Of a DNA stretch of 64,000 nt, positions 44,801-52,959 are shown piece by piece; position 1 is the first letter of the stretch; every line of letters begins with the position of its first letter. The DNA lies in the NCBI GenBank assembly GCA_964523885.1, contig CAZFYX010000069.1:62001-126000 (forward strand), written 5' to 3'. The position numbers and the translations under genes were made by a program. This DNA comes from SHXO01 sp964523885. Lineage in GTDB: Bacteria; Pseudomonadota; Gammaproteobacteria; Burkholderiales; SHXO01. The notes beneath the pieces were generated by a model. That model made no database searches. It was not told the origin of the DNA and saw nothing but the letters and a program-made list of their open reading frames with translations.

Positions 44801-45934
44801 GGGGCGAGCTGTACCAACGCATCCCCGTTCGCGGCTGCCACGGGCGGCAAGTATGCGTGCGACATCGGCAGCCAGCCGCTCTCCAACGTGGGCCGCTTCT
44901 ACCCCGACCACTACGAGGCCTCGGTGCAGCTCACGCCGGGCTGCACCACCGACGGCTTCACCTACATGGGACAGCCGTTCACCATCGCACGCAGCGGCGG
45001 GGGGCTGCTCCAGGTCAAGGCACTCGCCGCCGGACAGACCTTCGCCACGGCCCCCGGCCTGCCGTCGTTCTCGAGCGGCTACAGCCCGCTGTCGAGCGTC
45101 TGGTTCGGCGCCCAGAACGGCACCGGCTCGACCACCGACCTGATGCGCTGCATCTCCGGGACCCTGAACACGACCGCGAACCGCTGCGCCCTGAGCACCT
45201 TCCCCACCAAGGGCGCGGCAGTGAGCACGTGGACCGCGGGGGTCTATACCGCGCCTTCGACGACTGCCTACTTCGATCCGCCCCGCGATACTGCCACCAC
45301 GCCGGACAGCACCTGGGGGGCATACGACGCGCTCAATATCGGCGTGACCGTGCTGGACGCCGACGGGTCCACGCTGTCCATCCCCGGCGGGCAGTCCTTC
45401 CTGCTCAACGGCGACACCTATCAGAGCGTGAGCGGGGGCGTGACCGCCCGCATGCGCTACGGGCGCATGCGCATCGACAACGCGATGGGCTCCGAGCAGG
45501 TGCCGCTCACGGTGCCGGTGCGCCTCGAGTACTGGACCGGAACCGGCTGGGCGGCAAACACGCTCGACTCGACCTGCACCCGGCTCGCCGCGCCGCCGCC
45601 TGCCGCATTCGGCGGCAACGGCGCGACTGCCGCCTGCTATGGCAGCGGCTGCACCAGCACGTCGGCTGGAGCGGTCGGGAGCCTCTACACGACGCGCGTG
45701 AAGGGGGTGCCGGCAAATGCTGCCGTCCCGAGCTATGCGGCGGCGACCTTCGCCGCCGGCACGCGCAGCGTCGTCCTGGCGGCGCCGAAGCAGAGCGGCA
45801 CCCTGAACCTCGCCGTGGAGGCGCCGCTGTGGCTGCGCATCGGACCGGCCAACCCTGCCGGCACCAACCCGCTCGCCCTGCTGCGGTTCGGCACCTACAA
45901 CAGCCGCTTCATCTTCCTGCGGGAGAACTACTGA
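41897..45934 (+). CDS. mshQ: Giant MshQ-like surface protein (DUF6701)
   Basis: Exported protein of 1345 residues, by far the largest in the window. A signal peptide (LLLLVLLLVAAPAALA) is followed by a Thr/Ala/Gly-rich beta-strand repeat region (about residues 25-230). A lectin-like concanavalin fold covers roughly residues 425-690 (CVCDDFRRATL to FTGSTGGSTNIHEIGALKVC). The C-terminal DUF6701 region carries many Cys and ends with FGTYNSRFIFLRENY. The ATG overlaps the mshP stop by one base. MshQ genes are last in this half of the MSHA operon. The function is unknown, and an adhesin at the pilus tip is an inference. Confidence 0.87.
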   Translation: MLRRLLLLVLLLVAAPAALAQTCTSIASGNWNAAGTWSCSSGTTPGAGTAVTIANQNPGHTVTVTANAAAASITFAGGNRAAALIVNAGTSLTVSGNVTINAPTNNQTKRITVQAGAQLLIGGDLNLTETSNGSTTDLTMASSATSLVRVGGDINFTRSGTIRPSITFAGAGTLQVAGDLSSDGNLSAGTGTVEFNGGGAQGVGTYTYARLELSKSGGIATASASITATALDLAAGNAGLLDMGANTLTVGGNCTTSVTRTGAGHVIGYVRLSFPSGNPTCTYPVGDAANYTPITLALTGATAGTLSGRVLAADHPQKGFWPLSFTKYVKRYWSLDQSGDTLSTLTSYNVTVNWVAGDIQGGASPAGFIAARYQTTWTNPDPTFTSLTATSLTVTNVTAGFANAVDFTVGEDYACTPPSNAPAGVACVCDDFRRATLNPSTIFNSNWLLSTSGGSFGLPRIVNQGLLRLTDNTGNNASSATVPGIFPAAGNYISVEFKEYAYNGSGADGIAVTLSDYSVPPTPGGFGGSLGYAQRTGINGFAGGWIGVSLDEFGNYPNATEGRNGGPGFFPDNVSIRGSGTNQTGYPYLAGNTNLGGSGVDAPASTTPAPGYAYQVIIDARDYTVANRTALISVNRDTTGNQATYSALVAPFDAYVVNPAQATVPVNWQISFTGSTGGSTNIHEIGALKVCAQSLFSPNTGSNAAGFNALDSALTNTTQNAVFGRIYMKVANAPFKLNVAALLPQSGGTSTGVNTVYASGGNRTVTVQLIDDSQAGTSCNSSSAACSACSKTVVATQTMTFTSTDAGFKTTPSDFVVNGAYKRLIARMSDGTTTGCSVDAFSVRPAFYTLTTNVSAPTKAGAAFTITANPRNVNGNAISGATGSPVLDSTKAPAAGGNQTLLLQSWSAGAAAGNFIYNDVGSFSLVANTIYDAQFGNAAGEAQDRLNGDCTPGTGTSPYVPTFCYGYSGASCTNASPFAAATGGKYACDIGSQPLSNVGRFYPDHYEASVQLTPGCTTDGFTYMGQPFTIARSGGGLLQVKALAAGQTFATAPGLPSFSSGYSPLSSVWFGAQNGTGSTTDLMRCISGTLNTTANRCALSTFPTKGAAVSTWTAGVYTAPSTTAYFDPPRDTATTPDSTWGAYDALNIGVTVLDADGSTLSIPGGQSFLLNGDTYQSVSGGVTARMRYGRMRIDNAMGSEQVPLTVPVRLEYWTGTGWAANTLDSTCTRLAAPPPAAFGGNGATAACYGSGCTSTSAGAVGSLYTTRVKGVPANAAVPSYAAATFAAGTRSVVLAAPKQSGTLNLAVEAPLWLRIGPANPAGTNPLALLRFGTYNSRFIFLRENY

Positions 45935-46052
45935 GCGCACGCGGTGCGATCGGCCTCAAGCCGGAGTGCGTGCGATCCGATAGGCAAATCTCATTGTTAA
46001 ATCAAGCCGGAAGCATGGCGACCCCTGCATTCGCGTCCAGGAAAGATGTGCC

Positions 46053-46068
46053 TGGAATGAAAAATGCA
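46053..46068 (+). promoter_or_regulatory. Sigma-54-like -24/-12 element upstream of mshI
   Basis: TGGAATGAAAAATGCA keeps the GG-N10-GC spacing and matches nine of twelve sigma-54 consensus positions. It lies in the 192-base AT-rich gap between mshQ and mshI, 59 bases before the mshI start, the same distance as the element upstream of mshA. Confidence 0.35.
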
Positions 46069-46099
46069 TTGATGACAACAAGTTAATCCCTCAACCTGA

Positions 46100-46115
46100 G
46101 AAATAACCTTATTTC
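46100..46115. promoter_or_regulatory. Palindrome GAAATAA-CC-TTATTTC just before mshI
   Basis: Perfect seven-base arms with a two-base centre end 11 bases before the mshI ATG, overlapping the place of the ribosome binding site. It could be an operator or a hairpin controlling translation. The rest of the gap (45935-46126) holds no gene. Confidence 0.4.
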
Positions 46116-46126
46116 CCGCCTGCGTC

Positions 46127-47056
46127 ATGCGTGCATGGCTCCCTAGCAAGGCCGACGGCTCGGCCGGATGGCTGGCGTTCGACGTGCGCGACGACCGTAT
46201 CGACGTCGCGCTGGTCGACCAGTCCGCTGGCGGCCGGCCGGCGGTGCGTCTTTGCGAATCGCATGCAGGCGGGGGGCAGGTCGAGGTGCTCAAGCGGTTG
46301 CGCGGCTCGCTGCACGCCAGGCGCTACCGCTGCACGACGCTGCTCGGACCGGGGCAGTACGAGCTGCAGGTGGTCGAAGCACCGGCGGTACCCGAGTCCG
46401 AGGTGAGGCAGGCGGTGCGCTGGAAGCTCAAGGATCTGCTCGACTACCCGGTGGAGAACGCAACGGTCGATGTGCTGCAGGTGCCGCCGGCACCGGGCGG
46501 TACGCGCGCCCAGTTCGTCCATGCCGTTTCCGCCCGCAACACGCAGGTCGAAGCGCAGATGCGCCTGTTCCATGATGCACGGGTGCCGCTGGCGGTCATC
46601 GACGTGCCGGAGATGGCCCAGCGCAACGTGGCCCGCCTGTTCGAGGAGCCCAACCGCGGCCTGGCCGTGCTCGCCTTCGACCAGCAGGGCGGCATGCTCA
46701 CCGTGACGGCCGGCGGCGAGCTGTACATGTCCCGCCACACCGACATCTCGCTCGGCCAGCTCGCCGCGCCGGGCCACGAGCAGGTGTTCGAGCGCCTCGT
46801 CCTCGAAGTGCAGCGCTCCCTGGATCACTTCGACCGGCAGTTCAGTTACCTCACCGTGGCGCGGCTGCTGGTTGCGCCCGGGCCGGTGGCCGGGCTGCAG
46901 CAGTACCTGGCCGACAACCTCTACCTGCCGGTGCAGGCGATGGACCTGTCGCAGGCACTCGACCTGTCCGCGGCACCCGGCCTGCGCGACCCGGTACAGC
47001 AGGGCGAGCGGCTGCACCTGCTCGGGGCGGCGTTGCGGCAGGAGGCAGTGGCGTGA
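46127..47056 (+). CDS. mshI: MSHA biogenesis protein MshI (PilM-like)
   Basis: Protein of 309 residues of the MshI/PilM group, an actin-like cytoplasmic scaffold that binds PilN. Recognisable parts are GWLAFDVRDDRIDVALVD, TTLLGPGQYELQVVEAPAVP and VRQAVRWKLKDLLDYPVENA, conserved in MshI and in the PilM/GspL actin-like fold. Its separation from mshQ by an AT-rich gap with promoter-like elements suggests it begins a second transcription unit (mshI to mshN). Confidence 0.86.
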   Translation: MRAWLPSKADGSAGWLAFDVRDDRIDVALVDQSAGGRPAVRLCESHAGGGQVEVLKRLRGSLHARRYRCTTLLGPGQYELQVVEAPAVPESEVRQAVRWKLKDLLDYPVENATVDVLQVPPAPGGTRAQFVHAVSARNTQVEAQMRLFHDARVPLAVIDVPEMAQRNVARLFEEPNRGLAVLAFDQQGGMLTVTAGGELYMSRHTDISLGQLAAPGHEQVFERLVLEVQRSLDHFDRQFSYLTVARLLVAPGPVAGLQQYLADNLYLPVQAMDLSQALDLSAAPGLRDPVQQGERLHLLGAALRQEAVA

Positions 47057-47069
47057 CGGAGCACGGTCG

Positions 47070-47711
47070 GTGAGCCAGCAGATCAACCTCTACAACCCGG
47101 CGCTTGCTCCGAAGGTGGACCTGTACTCCGGCCGCGCCGTCACGATCGGCGTGGCCGCGGTCCTTGCACTGTCGCTGCTCGCATGGGCAGCCGCAGCCTG
47201 GCAGGACCACAGCATCTCCGCGGAGGAGCAGCGCCAGTCCGCCCGCCTGGCGGGCCTGCAGGCCGAGGTCGCGCGCATGACGCAGGCCGTGGCCGCGCGC
47301 AAGCCCGACCCCGCCCTGCAGCAGGAGCTGGCCGACGTCGAGGCCCTGCTGGCCGCGCGCGGCCAGGTGATGGGCATGCTCGGCGCCGGCGTCCTCGGCG
47401 ATACCAAGGGCGTGTCGGAGTACTTCCAGGCGTTCGGCCGGCAGCGCGAGGCCGGGGTCTGGCTCACCGGCTTCACCATCGCGGGCAAGGATCTGGCGAT
47501 CGAGGGGCGAACCCTGGATGCGCAGCTCCTGCCCGGCTACCTCGAAGGGTTGCGGCGCGAGAGCGTCCTGCGCGGGCGGGGCTTCGAGTCGCTCGCAGTG
47601 AGTCAGCCGCCGCCCGCCCGCCAGGACGGCAAGGAGGTCGAGCCGGGCTATCTCGAGTTCCGCATGGCGACGGCCGTGAAGCCTGCCGCCGGGCAGGGAG
47701 CGGCCCGATGA
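47070..47711 (+). CDS. PilN-family inner-membrane assembly protein (second MshI component)
   Basis: Protein of 213 residues. It begins SQQINLYNPALAP, the conserved cytoplasmic PilN peptide that docks on PilM/MshI. One membrane helix (VGVAAVLALSLLAWAAAAW-type, about residues 28-46), a coiled coil and a C-terminal ferredoxin-like domain (VWLTGFTIAGKDLAIEG) follow. In some genomes it is called mshI2. The GTG is 13 bases after mshI and its stop overlaps mshJ (ATGA). Confidence 0.83.
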   Translation: MSQQINLYNPALAPKVDLYSGRAVTIGVAAVLALSLLAWAAAAWQDHSISAEEQRQSARLAGLQAEVARMTQAVAARKPDPALQQELADVEALLAARGQVMGMLGAGVLGDTKGVSEYFQAFGRQREAGVWLTGFTIAGKDLAIEGRTLDAQLLPGYLEGLRRESVLRGRGFESLAVSQPPPARQDGKEVEPGYLEFRMATAVKPAAGQGAAR

Positions 47712-48364
47712 GCGCCGGGCTGGCCAGCATGGTCAAGCGCCTGGATGCGATATCGCAGCGCGAGCGGCTGATGGTCGGGGCCGCCGCTGCACTGGTGATC
47801 CTGGCGATCGTGTACGTGGGCGGGATCGAGCCCGCACTCAAGCACCGTGCACTGATGCAGGCCCGCCTGGCGGACCAGGCGACGGCCCTCACCGCCGCCG
47901 AGGCGCAGCAGCACGAGCTGCAACGCGTGCTCGCCGAGGATCCGCGGGCCGCGTTCAAGTCACGCATCGAAGCGCGGCAGAAGGAGCTCGCCGCCGTCGA
48001 CACCGAGCTCTCGACCCTCCAGCGCACCCTGATCGCACCGGACAAGATGGCCGGCGTCATCCAGCAGCTGGTCGGACGCAGCCCGCAGGTGCGGCTGGTT
48101 TCGCTGCGCAACCTGCCCGCAGCGCCGCTGCTCGACTCCAATGGCGACCCGAAGGCCGCGGCCAAGGGCCACGTCTACCGCCACGGCGTGGAGGTGGTGG
48201 TCGAAGGCAGCTACCTGGACCTGCTCCAGTACGTCGGCCGGATCGAGCAGCAGCCGTGGCAGGTGTACTGGGGGAAGGCGGTGATGGCGGCCGAGTACCC
48301 CAAGGTGACGCTGACCCTGACGCTCTACACCCTCAGCCTGGACCGCGCATGGCTGGTCGTATGA
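47708..48364 (+). CDS. mshJ: MSHA biogenesis protein MshJ (PilO/GspM-like)
   Basis: Protein of 218 residues. A short cytoplasmic segment (ISQRERLMVG) and one membrane helix (AAAALVILAIVYVGGI, about residues 24-39) are followed by a long coiled coil and a periplasmic ferredoxin-like domain (HGVEVVVEGSYLDLLQYVGRIEQQPWQVYW). This matches MshJ, the PilO-like partner of the PilN-like protein. It overlaps both neighbours by four bases. Confidence 0.86.
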   Translation: MSAGLASMVKRLDAISQRERLMVGAAAALVILAIVYVGGIEPALKHRALMQARLADQATALTAAEAQQHELQRVLAEDPRAAFKSRIEARQKELAAVDTELSTLQRTLIAPDKMAGVIQQLVGRSPQVRLVSLRNLPAAPLLDSNGDPKAAAKGHVYRHGVEVVVEGSYLDLLQYVGRIEQQPWQVYWGKAVMAAEYPKVTLTLTLYTLSLDRAWLVV

Positions 48365-48726
48365 AGTGGCGCGCCACCCGGGATGCCCTGCGCGCAGGCA
48401 TGACCATGCTGGCGCTCTGCGCCTTGCATGCCGTGGCTGCGCCGGCCATCGAGGATCCGACGCGGCCGCCGCCGGGACTGGGCGCTGTTGCGAGCCATGC
48501 GGGCGGCGACGATGCCCTGGTGCTGGAGTCGGTGCTGATCTCCGACGCGAGCCGCTCGGCGATCATCAGCGGCAAGCACGTGATGCTGGGCGGGCGCATC
48601 GGATCCGCCCGGCTGGTGAAGGTGAATGAAGGCGCGGTCGTGCTGGTGATCGGCGGCACGCAACGCCGGCTGGAGCTGTATCCGGGCGTGCACAAGCGCA
48701 ACGATGCGCGCGCAGTCAAAGAATAA
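48361..48726 (+). CDS. mshK: MSHA biogenesis protein MshK (PilP-like)
   Basis: Exported protein of 121 residues. A signal peptide to about A27 is followed by IEDPTRPP, the conserved N-terminal peptide of MshK/GspB/PilP-type proteins, and a small beta domain (LESVLISDASRSAIISGKHV, KVNEGAVVLVIGG). It links the inner-membrane platform to the secretin. The ATG overlaps the mshJ stop, and the gene ends 34 bases before mshL. Confidence 0.85.
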   Translation: MKWRATRDALRAGMTMLALCALHAVAAPAIEDPTRPPPGLGAVASHAGGDDALVLESVLISDASRSAIISGKHVMLGGRIGSARLVKVNEGAVVLVIGGTQRRLELYPGVHKRNDARAVKE

Positions 48727-48760
48727 AGAACAAAGCAAGGCGAAACGGATCGAGGAACGC

Positions 48761-50539
48761 ATGAACGCTCGACGGATGATGTGGGTACTGGCGCTGGCCG
48801 GTCTCGCGGGCTGCGCGCAGCAGGGACCGCAGAAGCCCCAGCTCGACGCCTCCAAGCGCGCACTGGACCAGGCCATCGCTTCGGCGCCCCAGGCCAGCCA
48901 GGCCAAGTCGGTCGAGCAGGCGCTGCTGCCCCCGCTCACGGTGGAGATGCCGCGCGTGGACGGCAAGCCGGTGGACACCCGCTTCGACCTCGCGGTGAAC
49001 AATGCGCTCGCCTCCGAGGTGTTCATGGCGATCGTGTCCGGCACGCGCTACAGCATGGCGGTGCATCCGAGCGTCAAGGAGCGCATCTCGGTGAACCTCA
49101 AGGACGTCACCGTCATGGAGGCGCTCGACACCATCCGCGAGATGTACGGCTACGAGTACACGGCGAAGGGCAACCGCATCTTCATCCAGCCGATCACGCT
49201 GCAGACGCGGATGTTCCAGATCAACTACCTCACCGGCACGCGCAAGGGCAAGAGCGAGATCCGGGTGAGCTCCGGCGCCATCTCGGACACGGCCGGGCAG
49301 ACCCAGGCCGGTGCCGTCACCTCCGGGACCTCGCCCACCACAACGGTCAAGGCGCTGGAGAGCAGCCGGGTCGAGATGCAGTCGGATGCCAACTTCTGGT
49401 CCGACCTCTCCACCTCGCTGCGCGCGATCGTGGGCACCGATGGGGGCCGCAACGTGATCGTCAACGTGCAGTCCGGCCTGGTGCTCGTGCGCGCGCTGCC
49501 GGTCGAGCTGCGGCAGGTGGACGAGTTCCTGCGCGCGATGCAGGGCGTGGTCGCGCGCCAGGTCATGCTCGAGGCCAAGATCGTAGAGGTGCAGCTGTCG
49601 GACAGCTTCGCCACCGGGGTGAACTGGGCCGCCTTCATCGACGGGAAGTACGCGGCGGGGGTCATCAGTCCCGGCACGCGCCTGGGCACCGACGGCAACC
49701 TCACCACCTACACCAACCGCCAGCAGGACGGCCAGATCCTGCCCAACTCGGCCATCACGGCCGGCGTGGCCAAGCCCTCCAGCCTGTTCTCCAGCGCCGG
49801 GGTGCCGGGCACGGTATTCGGCCTGGCCCTGCAGACCAGCAACTTCGCCGCGCTGCTCGGCTTCCTCGAGACCCAGGGCACCCTGCAGGTGCTGTCGAGC
49901 CCGCGCATCGCCACGCTGAACAACACCAAGGCGGTGCTCAAGGTCGGTACCGACGAGTTCTTCATCACCAACATCACGACCAACCAGACCACCACCGTGG
50001 GCGGTGCGGTGCAGAACTCGCCCTCGATCACGGTGCAGCCGTTCTTCTCCGGCGTCGCACTCGACGTGACCCCGCAGATCGACGAGAACAACGAGGTCAT
50101 CCTGCACATCCATCCCTCGGTGAGCCTGGTGACGAACAAGACCACCGACATCGACCTGGGCACGTCCGGGATCTTCCGCCTGCCGCTCGCCTCCAGCGAC
50201 ATCCGCGAGACGGACACGATCGTGAAGGTGACCAACGGCAACATCGTCGCCATCGGCGGGCTGATGGGCGAGCGCACCATCACCGGCAAGAGCGGCATGC
50301 CCTGGGTGGGCGACATACCGGTGGTCGGCAACCTGTTCAAGAACACCGACCGGCGCATCGTCAAGACCGAGCTGGTGATCCTGCTCAAGCCCACCATCAT
50401 CGCCAACGACGAGAGCTGGAAGCCGGAGCTGCGCGAGCTGCGCCAGCGCCTCGAGGACATGCAGTTCCAGCCCCCGCCCAACCTCCTGAAGGGCGACGGC
50501 GGCCAGGCGAACAAGCAGGCGAGCAACCAGCCCCAGTAG
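48761..50539 (+). CDS. mshL: MSHA pilus secretin MshL
   Basis: Outer-membrane secretin lipoprotein of 592 residues. The lipobox LAGC puts the acylated Cys at about residue 18. An N-terminal secretin/TonB short domain (ERISVNLKDVTVMEALDTI) and N1-type domain (LRQVDEFLRAMQGVVARQVMLEAKIVEV) precede the C-terminal pore domain with LQVLSSPRIATLNNTKAVLKVG and VVGNLFKNTDRRIVKTELVILLKP. A GAGGAAC ribosome binding site supports the ATG at 48761. A start at 48704 would overlap mshK and lose the lipobox position. Confidence 0.94.
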   Translation: MNARRMMWVLALAGLAGCAQQGPQKPQLDASKRALDQAIASAPQASQAKSVEQALLPPLTVEMPRVDGKPVDTRFDLAVNNALASEVFMAIVSGTRYSMAVHPSVKERISVNLKDVTVMEALDTIREMYGYEYTAKGNRIFIQPITLQTRMFQINYLTGTRKGKSEIRVSSGAISDTAGQTQAGAVTSGTSPTTTVKALESSRVEMQSDANFWSDLSTSLRAIVGTDGGRNVIVNVQSGLVLVRALPVELRQVDEFLRAMQGVVARQVMLEAKIVEVQLSDSFATGVNWAAFIDGKYAAGVISPGTRLGTDGNLTTYTNRQQDGQILPNSAITAGVAKPSSLFSSAGVPGTVFGLALQTSNFAALLGFLETQGTLQVLSSPRIATLNNTKAVLKVGTDEFFITNITTNQTTTVGGAVQNSPSITVQPFFSGVALDVTPQIDENNEVILHIHPSVSLVTNKTTDIDLGTSGIFRLPLASSDIRETDTIVKVTNGNIVAIGGLMGERTITGKSGMPWVGDIPVVGNLFKNTDRRIVKTELVILLKPTIIANDESWKPELRELRQRLEDMQFQPPPNLLKGDGGQANKQASNQPQ

Positions 50540-50763
50540 GCCGTCCCCGTGCTCCCGGCAGGCGTCGCTGCCGGGTTGCGGGCAGGCGGGCGACGCGCGA
50601 AAGCTGTCGCGCCCGCGCGCCTCGCCTGTATGATGCGCACTGCTGGGACCGGCGTCGCCGGCCGGGGGCTGCGTCGCCGCCCGGTCCTCCCGCCCGCCGG
50701 CCTCCGATTGGCCACAATGGTTCGCTTGCTCAACGCACGAATTGATTCGGTGCTTCGCTAGCC

Positions 50764-51657
50764 ATGTACCGCGCGCACTTCGGCCTGCGTGAGCCGCCGT
50801 TCGGGATCACGCCCGACACCAGCTTCGCGTTCTCCTGCACGGCGCACCAGGAGGCGCTCAACACGCTCCTGGTGTCGGTCGCCAACGGCGAGGGCTTCAT
50901 CAAGATCACCGGCGAGGTGGGGACCGGCAAGACCCTGCTGTGCCGGCGCTTCCTGTCCACGCTGGACGACAAGTTCGTCTCGGCCTACATCCCCAACCCC
51001 CTGCTCGAGCCCAAGGCGCTCATGCACGCGTTCGCCGAGGAGCTGCGCGCGCCGCTCCCGGGGGAGGCCGACCAGCACCACCTGCTCAAGCACCTCAACC
51101 AGACCCTGCTCAACATCGCCCGCGACGGGCGCCGCGTGGTGGTGTGCCTGGACGAGGCGCAGGCCATGCCGCTGGAATCGCTCGAGGCGCTGCGCCTGCT
51201 CACCAACCTCGAGACCGAGAAGCGCAAGCTCATGCAGGTGGTGCTGTTCGGCCAGCCGGAGCTGGACGACAAGCTGGCCGACGAGTCGGTGCGCCAGCTG
51301 CGCCAGCGCATCACCTTCGAATATCACCTCGGCGCACTGACCCGGGCCGAGCTGCTGCTCTACCTCGCCCACCGCCTGCGCGTGGCCGGCTACTCGGGCC
51401 CGCCGCTGTTCACGCGCGGCGCGGTCACCGCGCTGTACACCGCGACGCGGGGCGTGCCGCGCCTCATCAACATCCTCGCGCACAAGGCCCTGCTGCTGGT
51501 CTACGGCGAGGGCGGGCACGAGGTCGAGCGCCGCCACATCATGCTGGCGGTGAAGGACACCCCCGCCGCCCGCCGCCCGCGCTTCTCGTGGCCGTGGAGC
51601 GCACTGCTGCCCCTGGCCGCCGCGGTACTGGGCAGCTCCGGATGGTGGCCCCGATGA
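50764..51657 (+). CDS. mshM: MSHA biogenesis ATPase MshM (ExeA-like)
   Basis: AAA ATPase of 297 residues. It starts MYRAHFGLREPPFGITPD, the GspA/ExeA signature. Walker A is GEVGTGKT (about residues 50-57), Walker B is VVVCLDEAQAM, and a sensor-type RQRITFEYHLGALT follows. A C-terminal hydrophobic segment ends the protein. Such ATPases are thought to help the secretin assemble through the cell wall. The 224-base gap from mshL holds no gene I can see. Confidence 0.9.
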   Translation: MYRAHFGLREPPFGITPDTSFAFSCTAHQEALNTLLVSVANGEGFIKITGEVGTGKTLLCRRFLSTLDDKFVSAYIPNPLLEPKALMHAFAEELRAPLPGEADQHHLLKHLNQTLLNIARDGRRVVVCLDEAQAMPLESLEALRLLTNLETEKRKLMQVVLFGQPELDDKLADESVRQLRQRITFEYHLGALTRAELLLYLAHRLRVAGYSGPPLFTRGAVTALYTATRGVPRLINILAHKALLLVYGEGGHEVERRHIMLAVKDTPAARRPRFSWPWSALLPLAAAVLGSSGWWPR

Positions 51658-52946
51658 GCCTGATCAACCAGGTGCTCAAGGACCTCGAGAAGCGCCACGC
51701 GACGGTGTCGGACAGCCGCGAGCTGCCGGGCGTGCGCGCGCTGCCGGAGCCTGCACGCGGGCGGCGTGGCCGCCTCCTCGCGCTGCTCGTGGCCGTGGCC
51801 GCGCTCACCGGACTGGCAGCGTGGTGGTTCGCGCCGGGCCGCATCGCACCTGCGCGCGCGCCGGCACCGGAGGCATCACCCACGCCGCTGACTGCAGCGC
51901 CGCCACCGGCGCTGCCCGCGACCCCGCCCGGGCCGGCGTCGGCGACCGTGGCCGCACTGCCGGCAGCGCCGACGCCGGCGGCGCCAGCGGCATCCGCGCC
52001 GGTGCCTGCACCGCCTGCCACGACGGCGCAACCGGCGTCGCCGGTGACCGCGCCTGCCGCCACCGCCGCGCCGGCTGCGCCGCGCGAGCTCGCCGCAGCG
52101 CCGGCCGTGCCCGCGCCGCTGCCGGTACCTGCCGCGAAGGCGCCGCCGCCATCCAGACCCTCCGCACCGGCCGCGAGCGAGCCGGAGAATGCTGCCCAAC
52201 CGGGCGATACCGGCAAGCCGCCGCCGGTGCAACGCGAGGTGGCCCGCCGCGCCGCTCCCGCGCGCGCCGCGCCGCCACCGGTGCAGAGCCCGCCACCGCT
52301 GGTGGGGCGGGCGCCGGCGGAGGCCGTGATCGTCGCCGAGGAACCCGGCGGGATCGAGAAGCAGGAGCGCTCCGGCGCGCGCGAGCGCGCCGAGGGCGAG
52401 TTCCGGCGCGGCATGGCGTACTACCAGGAAGGCCGCACGAGCGACGCGGAAGCGGCCTGGCGTGCGGCACTGAAGCTCGACCCCAGGCACGAGCCGGCGC
52501 GCCAGGCCCTCCTGGGCGTGATGATCGAGCGGGGGCAGCGCGATGCGGCCGAGGAGTTGCTGCGCGAGGGGCTGCAGGTCACCCCGCGCCAGCCCAAGCT
52601 CTCGATGCTGCTCGCCCGGCTGCAGCTCGACCGCGGCTCGCAGGACGAGGCCCTGCGCACCCTCGAGGGCGGACTGCCCAACGCGCAGTGGAACGCCGAC
52701 TACCTGGGCATGACCGCAGCCGTGATGGCGCGCGCCGGCCGCAATGCGGACGCGGCGCAGCTGTACGAGGCGGCGCTGCGCATGGCACCGGGTACCGCGG
52801 TCTGGCAGATGGGCCTGGGCATGGCACTGCGCGCCGAGGGGCGCCGGCCGGAAGCGCTGGCGGCGTTCGAGCGCGCGCGCGAGCTCAAGTCCCTCAACCC
52901 CGACCTGCAGGCCTTCGTCGAGCGCCAGGTACGCGAGCTGAAGTAG
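51654..52946 (+). CDS. mshN: MSHA biogenesis TPR protein MshN
   Basis: Protein of 430 residues. It begins MSLINQVLKDLEKR, the conserved MshN/GspB-like peptide. One membrane helix (LLALLVAVAALTGLAAWWF, about residues 42-60), then roughly 160 residues almost entirely of Ala, Pro and Thr (51840-52330, a periplasm-spanning linker), and finally about five TPR units (GEFRRGMAYYQEGRTSDAEAAWRAAL, MTAAVMARAGRNADAAQLYEAAL). The ATG overlaps the mshM stop by four bases. It ends the MSHA unit, facing comF. Confidence 0.88.
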   Translation: MSLINQVLKDLEKRHATVSDSRELPGVRALPEPARGRRGRLLALLVAVAALTGLAAWWFAPGRIAPARAPAPEASPTPLTAAPPPALPATPPGPASATVAALPAAPTPAAPAASAPVPAPPATTAQPASPVTAPAATAAPAAPRELAAAPAVPAPLPVPAAKAPPPSRPSAPAASEPENAAQPGDTGKPPPVQREVARRAAPARAAPPPVQSPPPLVGRAPAEAVIVAEEPGGIEKQERSGARERAEGEFRRGMAYYQEGRTSDAEAAWRAALKLDPRHEPARQALLGVMIERGQRDAAEELLREGLQVTPRQPKLSMLLARLQLDRGSQDEALRTLEGGLPNAQWNADYLGMTAAVMARAGRNADAAQLYEAALRMAPGTAVWQMGLGMALRAEGRRPEALAAFERARELKSLNPDLQAFVERQVRELK

Positions 52947-52959
52947 GCTGCCTCGCGCC

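Noticed and set aside
48716..50113. Long minus-strand frame opposite mshL
   Set aside because: Antisense shadow of the secretin gene. No start signal, no family resemblance.
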